DNA from: Nocardioides sp. zg-1308
GTDB taxonomy: Bacteria; Actinomycetota; Actinomycetes; Propionibacteriales; Nocardioidaceae
NCBI RefSeq assembly: GCF_013155375.1
Contig: NZ_JABJQY010000002.1
Span: 248,001 to 312,000 of the forward strand
Direction: 5' to 3'
DNA length: 64,000 bases
Positions 29,247 through 36,780 of the stretch are shown piece by piece. The notes below the pieces were generated by a model. It searched no databases. It worked only from the letters and a program-made list of their open reading frames with translations, and had not been told where the DNA came from. Position numbers and translations under genes: made by a program. Positions within the stretch are counted from its first letter, which is position 1; each line of letters begins with the position of its first letter.

Positions 29247-30743
29247 ATGCGATTCCCCCTGCCCACGACCCGACGTCCCTCCTCCCGCACCGGACACCCA
29301 CGACCTCGACGGTCGCGTCGGCTGGTGCCGCTCGCGGTGCTGGCGGCGGCGCTCGGCGCCATCACGGTGACGACCGGCCCGTCGCCTGCAGCACCCGACG
29401 CCGAGCGGCGGGCCGCCGCCGAGGTGGGCCTCTTCGCGGGGGGTGCGCCTCGGGCGCAGGTCGTGGTGCGGCGCGGACCCGCCCGTGAGGTCGGCATGCG
29501 GTTCACCGCGAAGGTCGCCGGCTCCGCCGTGGGGCTGCGCTACTACAAGCCCATGCGGTGGCGCTCCGCGACGCCCCGCACCGCGACGCTGTGGACCGGG
29601 CGCGGTGAGCAGCTCGCGCGCGCCCGGGTGCGTCCGGTGACGGGCACGGGCTGGCGCAAGGTCACCTTCGACGCCCCGGTCACGCTGAGCGCCGGACGCC
29701 GCTACGTGGTGTCGGTGCACACGCGCGGCAAGGGCATCCACGCCGCCAGCTCCGGCGCCTTCCGCACGCCGAAGGCCAACGCGCACCTCCGCGCGCCCGC
29801 CGACCGCAACGGCCTGACGACCGCGGCCGGCGGCGCCGGGTTCCCCGACCGTGAGGCCGCTCGCGACACCAACTACTGGGTCGACGTCCGCTTCGTCCCG
29901 GCCGGCGACACCCAGGACCCGACCACGACCCCGACGCCGACCCCGACGACCGTGCCGACCTCCTGGCCGGGACCGGACAACACGGGCGTCCCCGCGGGCA
30001 CGAACCTCACCCCCTACAACGGCCCGTGCACCATCACCTCGCCGCGCACCATCTCGGCCGTCGACGCCACCGGCTCGTGCGACGCGCTGCTCATCCACAC
30101 CACGGGCGTCGTCATCGAGAAATCGCTCGTGCCGCGCATCCAGTCGATCTACCAGGACGGCGGCAGCTCGGTGACCGTCACCGACTCCGACGTGCGCGGC
30201 GGCGACACCTCGACCGGCGCGCTCTGGGGCTACAACATCACCGCGAGGCGCGTCGACGTCACCGGCGGCCAGCACAGCTTCCACTGCAACGAGAACTGCG
30301 AGGTCACGGAGTCCTGGCTCCACGACCAGTACAACCCGGACGGCGGGAGCTACCACAACAACGCCTTCATCTCGAACGGCGGCTCCAACATGGTGATCCG
30401 CGGCAACACGCTCCACTGCACCGCGGTGCTCAACCGCACCGACGGCGGGTGCACGGCCGACGTGTCGCTGTTCGGGGACTTCGGCCCGATCGACAACGTC
30501 ACGGTCGACGGCAACTTCCTGCGCGCCAACAGCTCGTCGATCTCCTACTGCGCCTACGGCGGGGCCTCGACGTCCAAGCCCTACCAGGCCACCAACGTGC
30601 GGTTCACCAACAACGTCTTCGAGCGCGGGACCAACCGCAAGTGCGGGGTCTACGGACCGATCACGTCGTTCGACCGCCGAGCAGCCGGCAACGTCTGGTC
30701 GGGCAACGTCTGGGATGTCGGAGGCGCGGTGAACCCCGCCTAG
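29247..30743 (+). CDS. Secreted DUF4082 – right-handed β-helix protein
   Basis: 498 aa. Signal peptide with a very basic start (RPRRSRRLVPLAVLAAALGAI) to ~48. Residues ~58–215 form a DUF4082 domain (VGMRFTAKVAGSAVGLRYYKP, TATLWTGRGEQLA, GWRKVTFDAPVTLSAGRRYVVSV, NYWVDVRFVP). A Thr/Pro linker follows, and then ~260 residues with the short repeated strands of a parallel β-helix (ITARRVDVTGGQHSF, MVIRGNTLH, VRFTNNVFERG). β-helix proteins of this type bind or cleave polysaccharides, so it may trim or modify the EPS. Four Cys pairs in the helix could be disulfides. Its TAG stop shares CTAG with the convergent methyltransferase stop. Confidence 0.83.
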   Translation: MRFPLPTTRRPSSRTGHPRPRRSRRLVPLAVLAAALGAITVTTGPSPAAPDAERRAAAEVGLFAGGAPRAQVVVRRGPAREVGMRFTAKVAGSAVGLRYYKPMRWRSATPRTATLWTGRGEQLARARVRPVTGTGWRKVTFDAPVTLSAGRRYVVSVHTRGKGIHAASSGAFRTPKANAHLRAPADRNGLTTAAGGAGFPDREAARDTNYWVDVRFVPAGDTQDPTTTPTPTPTTVPTSWPGPDNTGVPAGTNLTPYNGPCTITSPRTISAVDATGSCDALLIHTTGVVIEKSLVPRIQSIYQDGGSSVTVTDSDVRGGDTSTGALWGYNITARRVDVTGGQHSFHCNENCEVTESWLHDQYNPDGGSYHNNAFISNGGSNMVIRGNTLHCTAVLNRTDGGCTADVSLFGDFGPIDNVTVDGNFLRANSSSISYCAYGGASTSKPYQATNVRFTNNVFERGTNRKCGVYGPITSFDRRAAGNVWSGNVWDVGGAVNPA

Positions 30744-31429
30744 GAGGCGCCGCCGCCGACCGCCACCAGCGACTTGGTGACGCCGGCTACCCGCTCGTGA
30801 TGGACGCGCGCGCCGGGGAAGTAGGCACGCAGCTCGGCGACGCCGACGAGCTCCGTCCACTGCACCTCAGACATCGCCGCACCACGCGACTCGGGGCGGC
30901 TGTGCGCCAGCGGCCAGCGGGCGGCCAGCCTGGCGCGCGCGGCCATCGGGAGGAACTGCAGGCCGGGGAAGAGCCAGTGCGGCTCGACCGGGAAGTAGCG
31001 GTAGGGCGTCTGCACCCAGAACCGGGGCGCCAGCGCGTGGACCTCGGCGGCGAGCGCCACCCGCTGGGCGTGCCCGCCCACGTGCTCGAGGAGCGAGTTG
31101 GAGAACACCACGTCGTACGACGTGGGCGCGCCGGCGGCGGCGAGCGCCTCCCGGGCGCGGCAGGCGTCGCCCGTCACCGGCAGCAGCGAGGCGTCGTCGG
31201 ACTCCCCGGGCTCGAAGAGGTTGAGGACGGTGACGTCCTTGGGGCGCACGGGCGCGCGGCGCCAGGACTCGACGGTGCCGCCGAGGTCGAGCACCGACAT
31301 CGTCGCCAGGTCGGGGAAGGACTGCTCCACCAGCTCCCAGCGACGGGCTCGCATCCGCGCGCCGAGCGAACCCGGCGCGTCCACCATCGCGTGCCGCACC
31401 CGCGCCGCGGCGCCCTCGTTGACTGCCAT
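30740..31429 (-). CDS. SAM-dependent class I methyltransferase
   Basis: 229 aa from ATG 31429. Motif I is VLDLGGT (~47–53), the acidic residue after strand 2 is in VLNLFEPGE, motif II/III region is YDVVFSNSLLEHVGG (~105–119), and an aromatic stretch WVQTPYRYFPVEPHWLFPG follows. This is the type found in polysaccharide clusters for O- or N-methylation of sugars or lipid-linked glycans. Convergent with the β-helix gene (stops overlap in CTAG); divergent from the deacetylase gene. Confidence 0.83.
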   Translation of the reverse strand: MAVNEGAAARVRHAMVDAPGSLGARMRARRWELVEQSFPDLATMSVLDLGGTVESWRRAPVRPKDVTVLNLFEPGESDDASLLPVTGDACRAREALAAAGAPTSYDVVFSNSLLEHVGGHAQRVALAAEVHALAPRFWVQTPYRYFPVEPHWLFPGLQFLPMAARARLAARWPLAHSRPESRGAAMSEVQWTELVGVAELRAYFPGARVHHERVAGVTKSLVAVGGGAS

Positions 31430-31493
31430 GCCTGGTCCCCGTTCCCCATCCCGGTGTGCCTCCCACCCGGGCACCCGCGTCAGACAGTAGGAG

Positions 31494-31499
31494 CCGGCC
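31494..31499 (-). promoter_or_regulatory. Candidate −10 box for the methyltransferase
   Basis: Minus-strand TACTGT, about 65 nt before ATG 31429 and ~30 bp downstream of motif copy e. The same hexamer serves as the −10 of two other genes in this locus. Confidence 0.45.
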
Positions 31500-31527
31500 C
31501 GTGCCCGTGGAGCGCACCGTCCGACCG

Positions 31528-31547
31528 AATACCCCCAATTGGTGACC
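31528..31547 (-). promoter_or_regulatory. Recurring EPS-locus motif, copy e
   Basis: Minus strand CACCAATTGGGGGTATT. Near-ideal match, located between the divergent methyltransferase and deacetylase genes, 30–40 bp from the −10 boxes of both. A single site could serve both promoters. Confidence 0.5.
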
Positions 31548-31585
31548 TGCCGACGCCGCCCGGTCCCGGCGACGCGGCCACTCCC

Positions 31586-31591
31586 TACTGT
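31586..31591 (+). promoter_or_regulatory. Candidate −10 box for leaderless deacetylase gene
   Basis: TACTGT, 7 nt before ATG 31599, no ribosome-binding site. The mRNA is probably leaderless. Confidence 0.5.
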
Positions 31592-31598
31592 TCGCCGC

Positions 31599-32258
31599 AT
31601 GCGCGTCGTCAACGTCTGCTTCCACGGCATCGGGTCTCCCGGCCGGGTCCTCGAGCCCGGTGAGGAGACCTACTGGACCGGTCGCGACACCTTCCTCGGC
31701 ATCCTCGACCGGGTCGCGGGCCGCGACGACGTACGGCTCAGCTTCGACGACGGCAACGCCTCCGACGCCTCGATCGCCCTCCCGGCCCTGCAGGAGCGCG
31801 GGCTGACGGCCACCTTCTTCGTCGTCGCGGGCCGGCTCGACCAGCCCGGCAGCCTGTCGCGCGAGGACGTCCGCCGGCTGCACGGCGCCGGGATGACGAT
31901 CGGCAACCACGGCATGACGCACCGACCCTGGCGCGGCCTCGACCCGGGGCGGCAGCAGGAGGAGCTGGTCGCCGCCCGGCAGGCCCTCGCCGAGGTGACG
32001 GGCCACGCCGTCCGTGACGCCGCCTGCCCCCTCGGGCGCTACGACCGCCACGTGCTGGGGGCGCTGCGACGGCTCGGCTACCGCTCGGCGCACACCAGCG
32101 ACCGGCGCTGGGCCCGGACCGACAGCTGGATCCAGCCCCGCTACAGCATCCACGCCGGCGACACCCCGGAGTCCGTGGAGCGCGAGGTGCTGCGCCGCCC
32201 GGCCGTACCCATGCGCGCCAAGGGGGCCGCCGTCGGGGCGGTCAAGCGCCTGCGCTGA
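31599..32258 (+). CDS. Polysaccharide deacetylase (NodB/CE4-like)
   Basis: 219 aa. Expected to remove N- or O-acetyl groups from a glycan. CE4 motifs: SFDDGNASD (~48–56, general base and first metal Asp), HGMTHRPW (~106–113, metal His pair) and DAACPLGRYD (~146–155). No signal peptide or membrane anchor is seen, so it acts in the cytoplasm or on a lipid-linked intermediate, unlike most CE4 enzymes. The family is usually longer; this is a minimal domain. Likely leaderless start at ATG 31599. Confidence 0.85.
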   Translation: MRVVNVCFHGIGSPGRVLEPGEETYWTGRDTFLGILDRVAGRDDVRLSFDDGNASDASIALPALQERGLTATFFVVAGRLDQPGSLSREDVRRLHGAGMTIGNHGMTHRPWRGLDPGRQQEELVAARQALAEVTGHAVRDAACPLGRYDRHVLGALRRLGYRSAHTSDRRWARTDSWIQPRYSIHAGDTPESVEREVLRRPAVPMRAKGAAVGAVKRLR

Positions 32259-32275
32259 CGTCCGCCGCTGCACCG

Positions 32276-32296
32276 GCGTACCCCAACAGGGGGATG
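32276..32296 (+). promoter_or_regulatory. Recurring EPS-locus motif, copy f
   Basis: GTACCCCAACAGGGGGATG, ~50 nt upstream of GTG 32347. It aligns at about 13 of 19 positions with copy h in the gene-strand direction, and its minus strand (TTGGGGTAC) also resembles the consensus core. Confidence 0.35.
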
Positions 32297-32346
32297 TCCC
32301 TGCCGGTCCGCCTCGGGGGCACGGCCCGCCGTGGTCGACTTCGCCC

Positions 32347-33519
32347 GTGGGACTGACGATCGCGTGCGTCTTCAACGACATCGAGGTGCGGCGGCACTGC
32401 CTCGACCGCTCGCTGGACGCCTACCGGGGGCCTGTCGAGGTGGAGTACCTGCCCGTCGACAACACCGACCACGCCTTCTCCTCGGCGGGGGCGGCGCTCA
32501 ACCACGCCGTGCGCCGGGCGCACCACGACGTGGTGGTGATGGTGCACCAGGACGTCTACCTGCACGACGTCGACCGGCTCGCGGCCGCGGCCGCCGCGCT
32601 CGAGGATCCCCGCTGGGGGATCCTGGGCGCCAGCGGCGTGACGTCCGGGCGACAGTGGGCGGGCCGGCTGCGTGACCGGGTGATCCTGATCGGCGAGCCC
32701 GCCCCGGCCCCCGTGGAGGTCGACACGCTCGACGAGGTGCTGGTCATGGCCCGCCGCGACGACCTGCTGGCCGAACCCCTGAGCGAGGACCCCGAGCTGG
32801 CCTGGCACGCCTACGCCGTCGAGTACGCCCTCCGCGTGCGTTCCTCGGGACGCGCGGCGGGGGCGGTCGACACCGCCATCACGCACAACAGCCTGACGAC
32901 CAACCTCGCGCGGCTCGCCGAGGCGCACCGCCACGTCGCCGACCACTACCCGGCGCTCGTCCCGATCCACACCACCTGCGGCACGGTCGACGCCCGCGAT
33001 CCCTCGTGGCGCCGGCTGCCGATCGTGCAGCAGCACGGGTGGCGCCGCCGGTGGTTGCGCCAGTCACCGGCGGCCGCCCGCGTGCGCGCGGCCCTCGGTG
33101 TCCCGGTGGTCCTGGCCGACATCGCTCACGAGGTCGACCTGGTGGACTGGTCGTCGGAGACCCCGCTCACGCTGGTCAACCTCGACCGCGCCGGCGGCTT
33201 CGCCGGCCCGGGTGGTCGACCGCTCCTCCTCGAGCGCGCGGGACGTCCGCTCGTGATGTCGGCCGTGCCCGACCTCGCAGCCCTCAGGTCGACCCTCGCC
33301 GGCCTGTCCCCCGCGGCCCCCGTGCTCGTGACCGGGCTGAAGATCGCGGACCTCGCACCGCTGAGCGACCTCGTCGGCGGCGACCGCTGGCTCGCCGGGG
33401 TCCAGTGGGACGAGGTGTGGCTGCTCGGCGGTCCGGCGGCGCTCGACCCGCCCGTCGAGTGGAGCCGCCCCCAGGCCGTCCCGCTGACGGTCGGGCGCCC
33501 CCGCGTCCGCGTCGGATGA
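32347..33519 (+). CDS. Glycosyltransferase-like protein (Glyco_tranf_2_5 type)
   Basis: 390 aa from GTG 32347. The first ~190 residues have the GT-A features of the PF13712-like group: LTIACVFND at the start, YLPVDNTDHAFSSAGAALNHAV, then VVMVHQDVYL (the HQDV in place of DxD). A further ~180 residues (TPLTLVNLDRAGGFAGPGG…) form a second α/β domain I do not recognise. Probably adds a sugar to the EPS repeat unit. Followed after 13 bp by another glycosyltransferase. Confidence 0.75.
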   Translation: MGLTIACVFNDIEVRRHCLDRSLDAYRGPVEVEYLPVDNTDHAFSSAGAALNHAVRRAHHDVVVMVHQDVYLHDVDRLAAAAAALEDPRWGILGASGVTSGRQWAGRLRDRVILIGEPAPAPVEVDTLDEVLVMARRDDLLAEPLSEDPELAWHAYAVEYALRVRSSGRAAGAVDTAITHNSLTTNLARLAEAHRHVADHYPALVPIHTTCGTVDARDPSWRRLPIVQQHGWRRRWLRQSPAAARVRAALGVPVVLADIAHEVDLVDWSSETPLTLVNLDRAGGFAGPGGRPLLLERAGRPLVMSAVPDLAALRSTLAGLSPAAPVLVTGLKIADLAPLSDLVGGDRWLAGVQWDEVWLLGGPAALDPPVEWSRPQAVPLTVGRPRVRVG

Positions 33520-33532
33520 GGCGGGCCGGCCG

Positions 33533-34564
33533 ATGACGTCCGGCGCGCCCGTCACGGTGGCCGTGGTGACCTGGAACAGCGCCGCGGTGCTGCCCGGGCT
33601 CGTGGCGTCGTTGCGCGCGGGTGCGGGCGACGTGCCCCACCACCTCGTGGTCGTGGACAATGCCTCCAGCGACGACACCGTCGCCCTGGTGCGCGCCCTG
33701 TCCCCCGAGGCGACGGTCGTGCAGACCGGTCGCAACGCCGGCTACGCCGCTGCCGTCAACGCCGCGGTCGCCGCGACACCCGAGGCGCCGGCGGTGCTGG
33801 TGCTGAACCCGGACGTCCGGCTGGCGCCCGGCTGCCTCCCGCTGCTGGTGGCGGCGCTGGACCGGCCCGGGACCGGCATCGCCGTCCCGCGCCTCGTCGA
33901 CGGCGACGGGGAGCTGGTCCTGTCGATGCGACGGCGACCGACCCTGCTGCGGGCGTACGCCGACGCGCTGGTCGGCGCCTCCCGTGCGGGTCGGTGGCCG
34001 GCCCTGGGCGAGGTGGTGAGCGACCCGGCCCTCTACGCCGACGACGCCCGGCCGGACTGGGCCGAGGGCTCGACCCAGCTGGTGAGCCGGGCCTGCCTGG
34101 ACGCCAGCGGCGCGTGGGACGAGTCGTTCTTCCTCTACTCGGAGGAGACGGACTTCCACCTCCGGGCCGGTGACCGCGGGTTCGGCGTGCAGTACGTTGC
34201 CGCCGCCTCGGCGACGCACCTCGAGGGGGACTCCGGCACGTCGCCCCGACTGTGGGCGCTGCTGACGGCCAACCGGCTGCGGTTCTTCGCCCGGCGCTCC
34301 TCGCGCCCCGCGGCGGCGCTCTACTGGCTCGCGCTCGTCCTGCGGGAGTCGACGCGGGCCGTGAGGGGCGACGCCATCGCCCGGGCGGCGGTGGGCGTGC
34401 TCGTCCGGCCGGCGCTGCTGCGGGCACCGCGCGGACCCGCCTGGCTGGACCGGGTGGGGGCCCGGTCGGCGGGCGCCCCGAGGAGCGCACCGCGACGGTC
34501 GGTCGTGCCTGCCCTGCGTCAGTCCGTCGACGGCTTGCGCGACCGGCGCCGCTCCAGCCAGTAG
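33533..34564 (+). CDS. Family 2 glycosyltransferase
   Basis: 343 aa. GT-A fold: VAVVTWNSAAVLPGLVASL, VVVDNASSDDTVAL (~41–54), LNPDVRLAPG (DxD equivalent, ~93–102), and the acceptor-side motif DESFFLYSEETDFHLRAGDRGF (~200). This is the rhamnosyltransferase-like WbbL type. No membrane helix. Its last 46 bp overlap, tail to tail, the convergent Wzz-like gene. Confidence 0.88.
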   Translation: MTSGAPVTVAVVTWNSAAVLPGLVASLRAGAGDVPHHLVVVDNASSDDTVALVRALSPEATVVQTGRNAGYAAAVNAAVAATPEAPAVLVLNPDVRLAPGCLPLLVAALDRPGTGIAVPRLVDGDGELVLSMRRRPTLLRAYADALVGASRAGRWPALGEVVSDPALYADDARPDWAEGSTQLVSRACLDASGAWDESFFLYSEETDFHLRAGDRGFGVQYVAAASATHLEGDSGTSPRLWALLTANRLRFFARRSSRPAAALYWLALVLRESTRAVRGDAIARAAVGVLVRPALLRAPRGPAWLDRVGARSAGAPRSAPRRSVVPALRQSVDGLRDRRRSSQ

Positions 34565-35163
34565 ACGAGCACGACGGTCATCGCGGCGCCGCTCATCCCG
34601 GACGCCGCGGCGGACCGGAGCCGGCTCCCGCCCACCTGGTAGATCGTCGGGTCGTCCGTCGCGGCCACCGACGTGACCCGCATCCCCGGCACGATGCCGA
34701 GCTCGTCCTGCCGCTCGCGCAGCGCCGCGGCGACCCGCTGGACGGTCGCGTCGGCACGGCGGGACACCTCGTCCGGCGTCGAGGCCGCCACCTGGACGTC
34801 GAGGTGGTTGGCGGTGAGGTCGCGCCGCCACTGCGTGCCGAGGTTGGGCACCCGGACCTGCACCCCGTCGGTCAGGCCCTGCCCGACCATGTTGGTGTCC
34901 GTCGAGGCGGTCGCCATCGCCGCCTCGCCGCCGTTGACGTCGTCGACCACGACGCCGACCATCGGGTAGAGGGTGTAGCGCGGGTCCTCGAGGTAGTTGG
35001 GGAACTCAGGGTTCTTCGGCCCCAGGAGCAGGACGTTGAGCTGGGTCCAGTAGACCGGCGGCTGGTGGGTGGTGACGTAGACGAAGCCGAGGCTCAGCAC
35101 CGCGCCGGCGACCATGACGTACCAGCGGCGCAGTGCCGCGCCGAGCAGGTCCCTCGTCGTCAT
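34519..35163 (-). CDS. Short Wzz/YveK-like chain-length protein
   Basis: 214 aa. Two membrane helices, at ~12–30 (RRWYVMVAGAVLSLGFVYV) and ~187–203 (GMSGAAMTVVLVYWLE), enclose a ~150-residue extracytoplasmic domain, the layout of polysaccharide co-polymerases. No kinase domain, no PxxP box that I can see, and no Tyr-rich tail. It is the last gene of the ligase–decarboxylase–ACP run, 28 bp after the ACP gene. With the longer copy at 39531 it may set EPS chain length. Confidence 0.75.
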   Translation of the reverse strand: MTTRDLLGAALRRWYVMVAGAVLSLGFVYVTTHQPPVYWTQLNVLLLGPKNPEFPNYLEDPRYTLYPMVGVVVDDVNGGEAAMATASTDTNMVGQGLTDGVQVRVPNLGTQWRRDLTANHLDVQVAASTPDEVSRRADATVQRVAAALRERQDELGIVPGMRVTSVAATDDPTIYQVGGSRLRSAAASGMSGAAMTVVLVYWLERRRSRKPSTD

Positions 35164-35191
35164 GGTGTGCTCCTCCGGCCGTCGGTGCGGG

Positions 35192-35476
35192 TCAGGAGGT
35201 CCGCGAGGCGACGAAGTCGGTGAGGGTGCCGATCGTCTCGAACACCTCTCCGGTGAAGTCCTCGTCGTCGATCTCGATGTCGAACCGGTCCTCGAGGGCG
35301 GCCGCGAGCTCGACCACGCCGAGCGAGTCGAGCTCCGGGAGCTCGCCGAACAGCCCGGTCTCGCGGGTGAGCGAGCCGGCGCGGTCCTCGATGCCGAGGG
35401 TGCGCGCGAGCACCTCGACGACCCCGGCGAGGGTCGTGTCGGGCAAGGTGGTCGTGGCGAGCGTGTCGGCGGTCAT
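35192..35476 (-). CDS. Acyl carrier protein
   Basis: 94 aa from ATG 35476, with GGGAG 7 nt upstream. Four-helix carrier with the phosphopantetheine Ser in ELDSLGVVEL (Ser51) and an acidic helix 2/3 (LEDRFDIEIDDEDF). A longer reading from GTG 35557 is possible: it overlaps the decarboxylase stop as GTGA, also has GGAGG upstream, and would add 27 residues of PTDLT repeats. The carrier probably holds the acyl or aminoacyl group loaded by the adjacent ligase. Families of this type are known from exosortase-A EPS loci. Confidence 0.88.
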   Translation of the reverse strand: MTADTLATTTLPDTTLAGVVEVLARTLGIEDRAGSLTRETGLFGELPELDSLGVVELAAALEDRFDIEIDDEDFTGEVFETIGTLTDFVASRTS

Positions 35477-35501
35477 GGTGGAGCTCCCTGCGTCGGTCGG
35501 G

Positions 35502-35537
35502 TCGGTGAGGTCGGTCGGTTCGGTGAGGTCGGTCGGG
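35502..35537 (-). repeat. 18-bp tandem repeat before the acyl carrier protein
   Basis: Two near-identical 18-bp copies (unit TCGGTGAGGTCGGTCGGT on plus) with partial copies on both sides. If translated in the carrier frame they give PTDLTEPTDLTDPTD. They lie between the decarboxylase stop and ATG 35476, so they are either a 5' spacer or an N-terminal extension. Confidence 0.65.
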
Positions 35538-35553
35538 TGGGTCGGTCCGGTGG

Positions 35554-36780
35554 TCACAGCAGGACCTCCGCGGGCGCCGGGTGGCCGAGGAAGGCCGTCG
35601 GGCTGGCGGTGAGGCCGTAGGCGCCCGCCTGGAACACCACGACGAGGTCGCCGACGTCCGGGCGGGGCAGCTCGACGGAGTCGCCGAGCAGGTCGAGCGG
35701 GGTGCACAGGCACCCGACGACGGTCACGGGACCGGTGTCGGGGTCGCCGAGGCGGTTGCCCAGGGCCATCGGGTAGTTGCGGCGGATGACCTGGCCGAAG
35801 TTGCCGGACGCGGCGAGCTGGTGGTGCATGCCGCCGTCGACCACGGCGTAGGCCTGGCCGCGGGACTCCTTCACGTCCACCACCTGCGTCACGTAGACGC
35901 CGGCCTCGCCCACGAGGTAACGACCGAGCTCCAGCGAGACGGCCGCGTGCGGGAGGGCCTCGACCAGGCGCTCGTCGAGCAGCTCGCCGAGGCGCTGCCC
36001 GACCAGGGCGAGGTCGAGGCGCTCGTCCTTCTCGAAGTAGGGGATGCCGAAGCCGCCGCCGAGGTTGACGTAGCGCACCTCGTCGCGCAGGTGCGTGGCC
36101 AGCTCGAGGACGAGGTCGACGGTGCGGGCCTGTGCCTCGACCAGGATGTCGGCGCGGAGGTTCTGCGAGCCGGCGAAGACGTGGAAGCCGAGGACGTCGA
36201 CGTCGCCGGGCGACACCTCGCCGAGCAGCGAGGGCACCATCTCGGCGTCGACGCCGAACTGCTGCGGTCCGCCGCCCATCCGCATCCCCGAGCCCTTGAC
36301 CGCGAACGGCGGGTTGACCCGGACGGCGGCTTGCGGGCGCACCGCGAGCTCCTTACCGGTGCGCACCAGGCGCTGGAGCTCGGTGCGCGACTCGATCTCG
36401 ACCACCGCACCGGCGGCGACCGCCCGGCGCAGCTCGGCGTCGGTCTTGCCGGGACCGGCGAAGCTGATCCGGGCCGGGTCGTGCCCGGTGTCGAGCGCGA
36501 CCGCGAGCTCGCCCGCCGACGCGACGTCGAGCGAGTCGACGAGACGCGACAGGTGCTGCACCACGGCCGGCATCGGGTTGGCCTTGACGGCGTAGCCGAG
36601 CCCGACCCGGTCGGGCAGCGCCGCGCGCACCTCGGCGACCCGCGTGGTGATCGCCGCCCGGTCGTAGGCGAAGAACGGCGTGGACCCGACGCGGGCCGCG
36701 AGCCGCTCGAGCGGGATGCCCGCGACCTCCAGTGCGGCACCGTCGCGGCCGAAGGCGGCCAGGTGCTCCTCGGTCCTCAT
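35554..36780 (-). CDS. PLP-dependent decarboxylase, exosortase-A-associated type
   Basis: 408 aa fold-III (alanine-racemase-like) decarboxylase related to diaminopimelate/ornithine decarboxylases. Motifs: PLP Lys in YAVKANP (~64), HVFAGSQNL, GGGFGIPYFEKD (~238), ELGRYLVGEAGVYV, and the active-site Cys region GCLCTPLD (~352). Substrate likely an amino acid bound for, or on, the neighbouring carrier. Overlaps the ligase stop by 4 bp (ATGA) and the possible long carrier start. Members of this subfamily sit with the AMP ligase and ACP in PEP-CTERM/exosortase EPS loci; lysA itself is not meant here. Confidence 0.88.
   Translation of the reverse strand: MRTEEHLAAFGRDGAALEVAGIPLERLAARVGSTPFFAYDRAAITTRVAEVRAALPDRVGLGYAVKANPMPAVVQHLSRLVDSLDVASAGELAVALDTGHDPARISFAGPGKTDAELRRAVAAGAVVEIESRTELQRLVRTGKELAVRPQAAVRVNPPFAVKGSGMRMGGGPQQFGVDAEMVPSLLGEVSPGDVDVLGFHVFAGSQNLRADILVEAQARTVDLVLELATHLRDEVRYVNLGGGFGIPYFEKDERLDLALVGQRLGELLDERLVEALPHAAVSLELGRYLVGEAGVYVTQVVDVKESRGQAYAVVDGGMHHQLAASGNFGQVIRRNYPMALGNRLGDPDTGPVTVVGCLCTPLDLLGDSVELPRPDVGDLVVVFQAGAYGLTASPTAFLGHPAPAEVLL

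Noticed and set aside
35502..35537. 18-bp repeat considered as regulator iterons
   Set aside because: It is just as well explained as a coding PTDLT repeat and has no palindromic structure.
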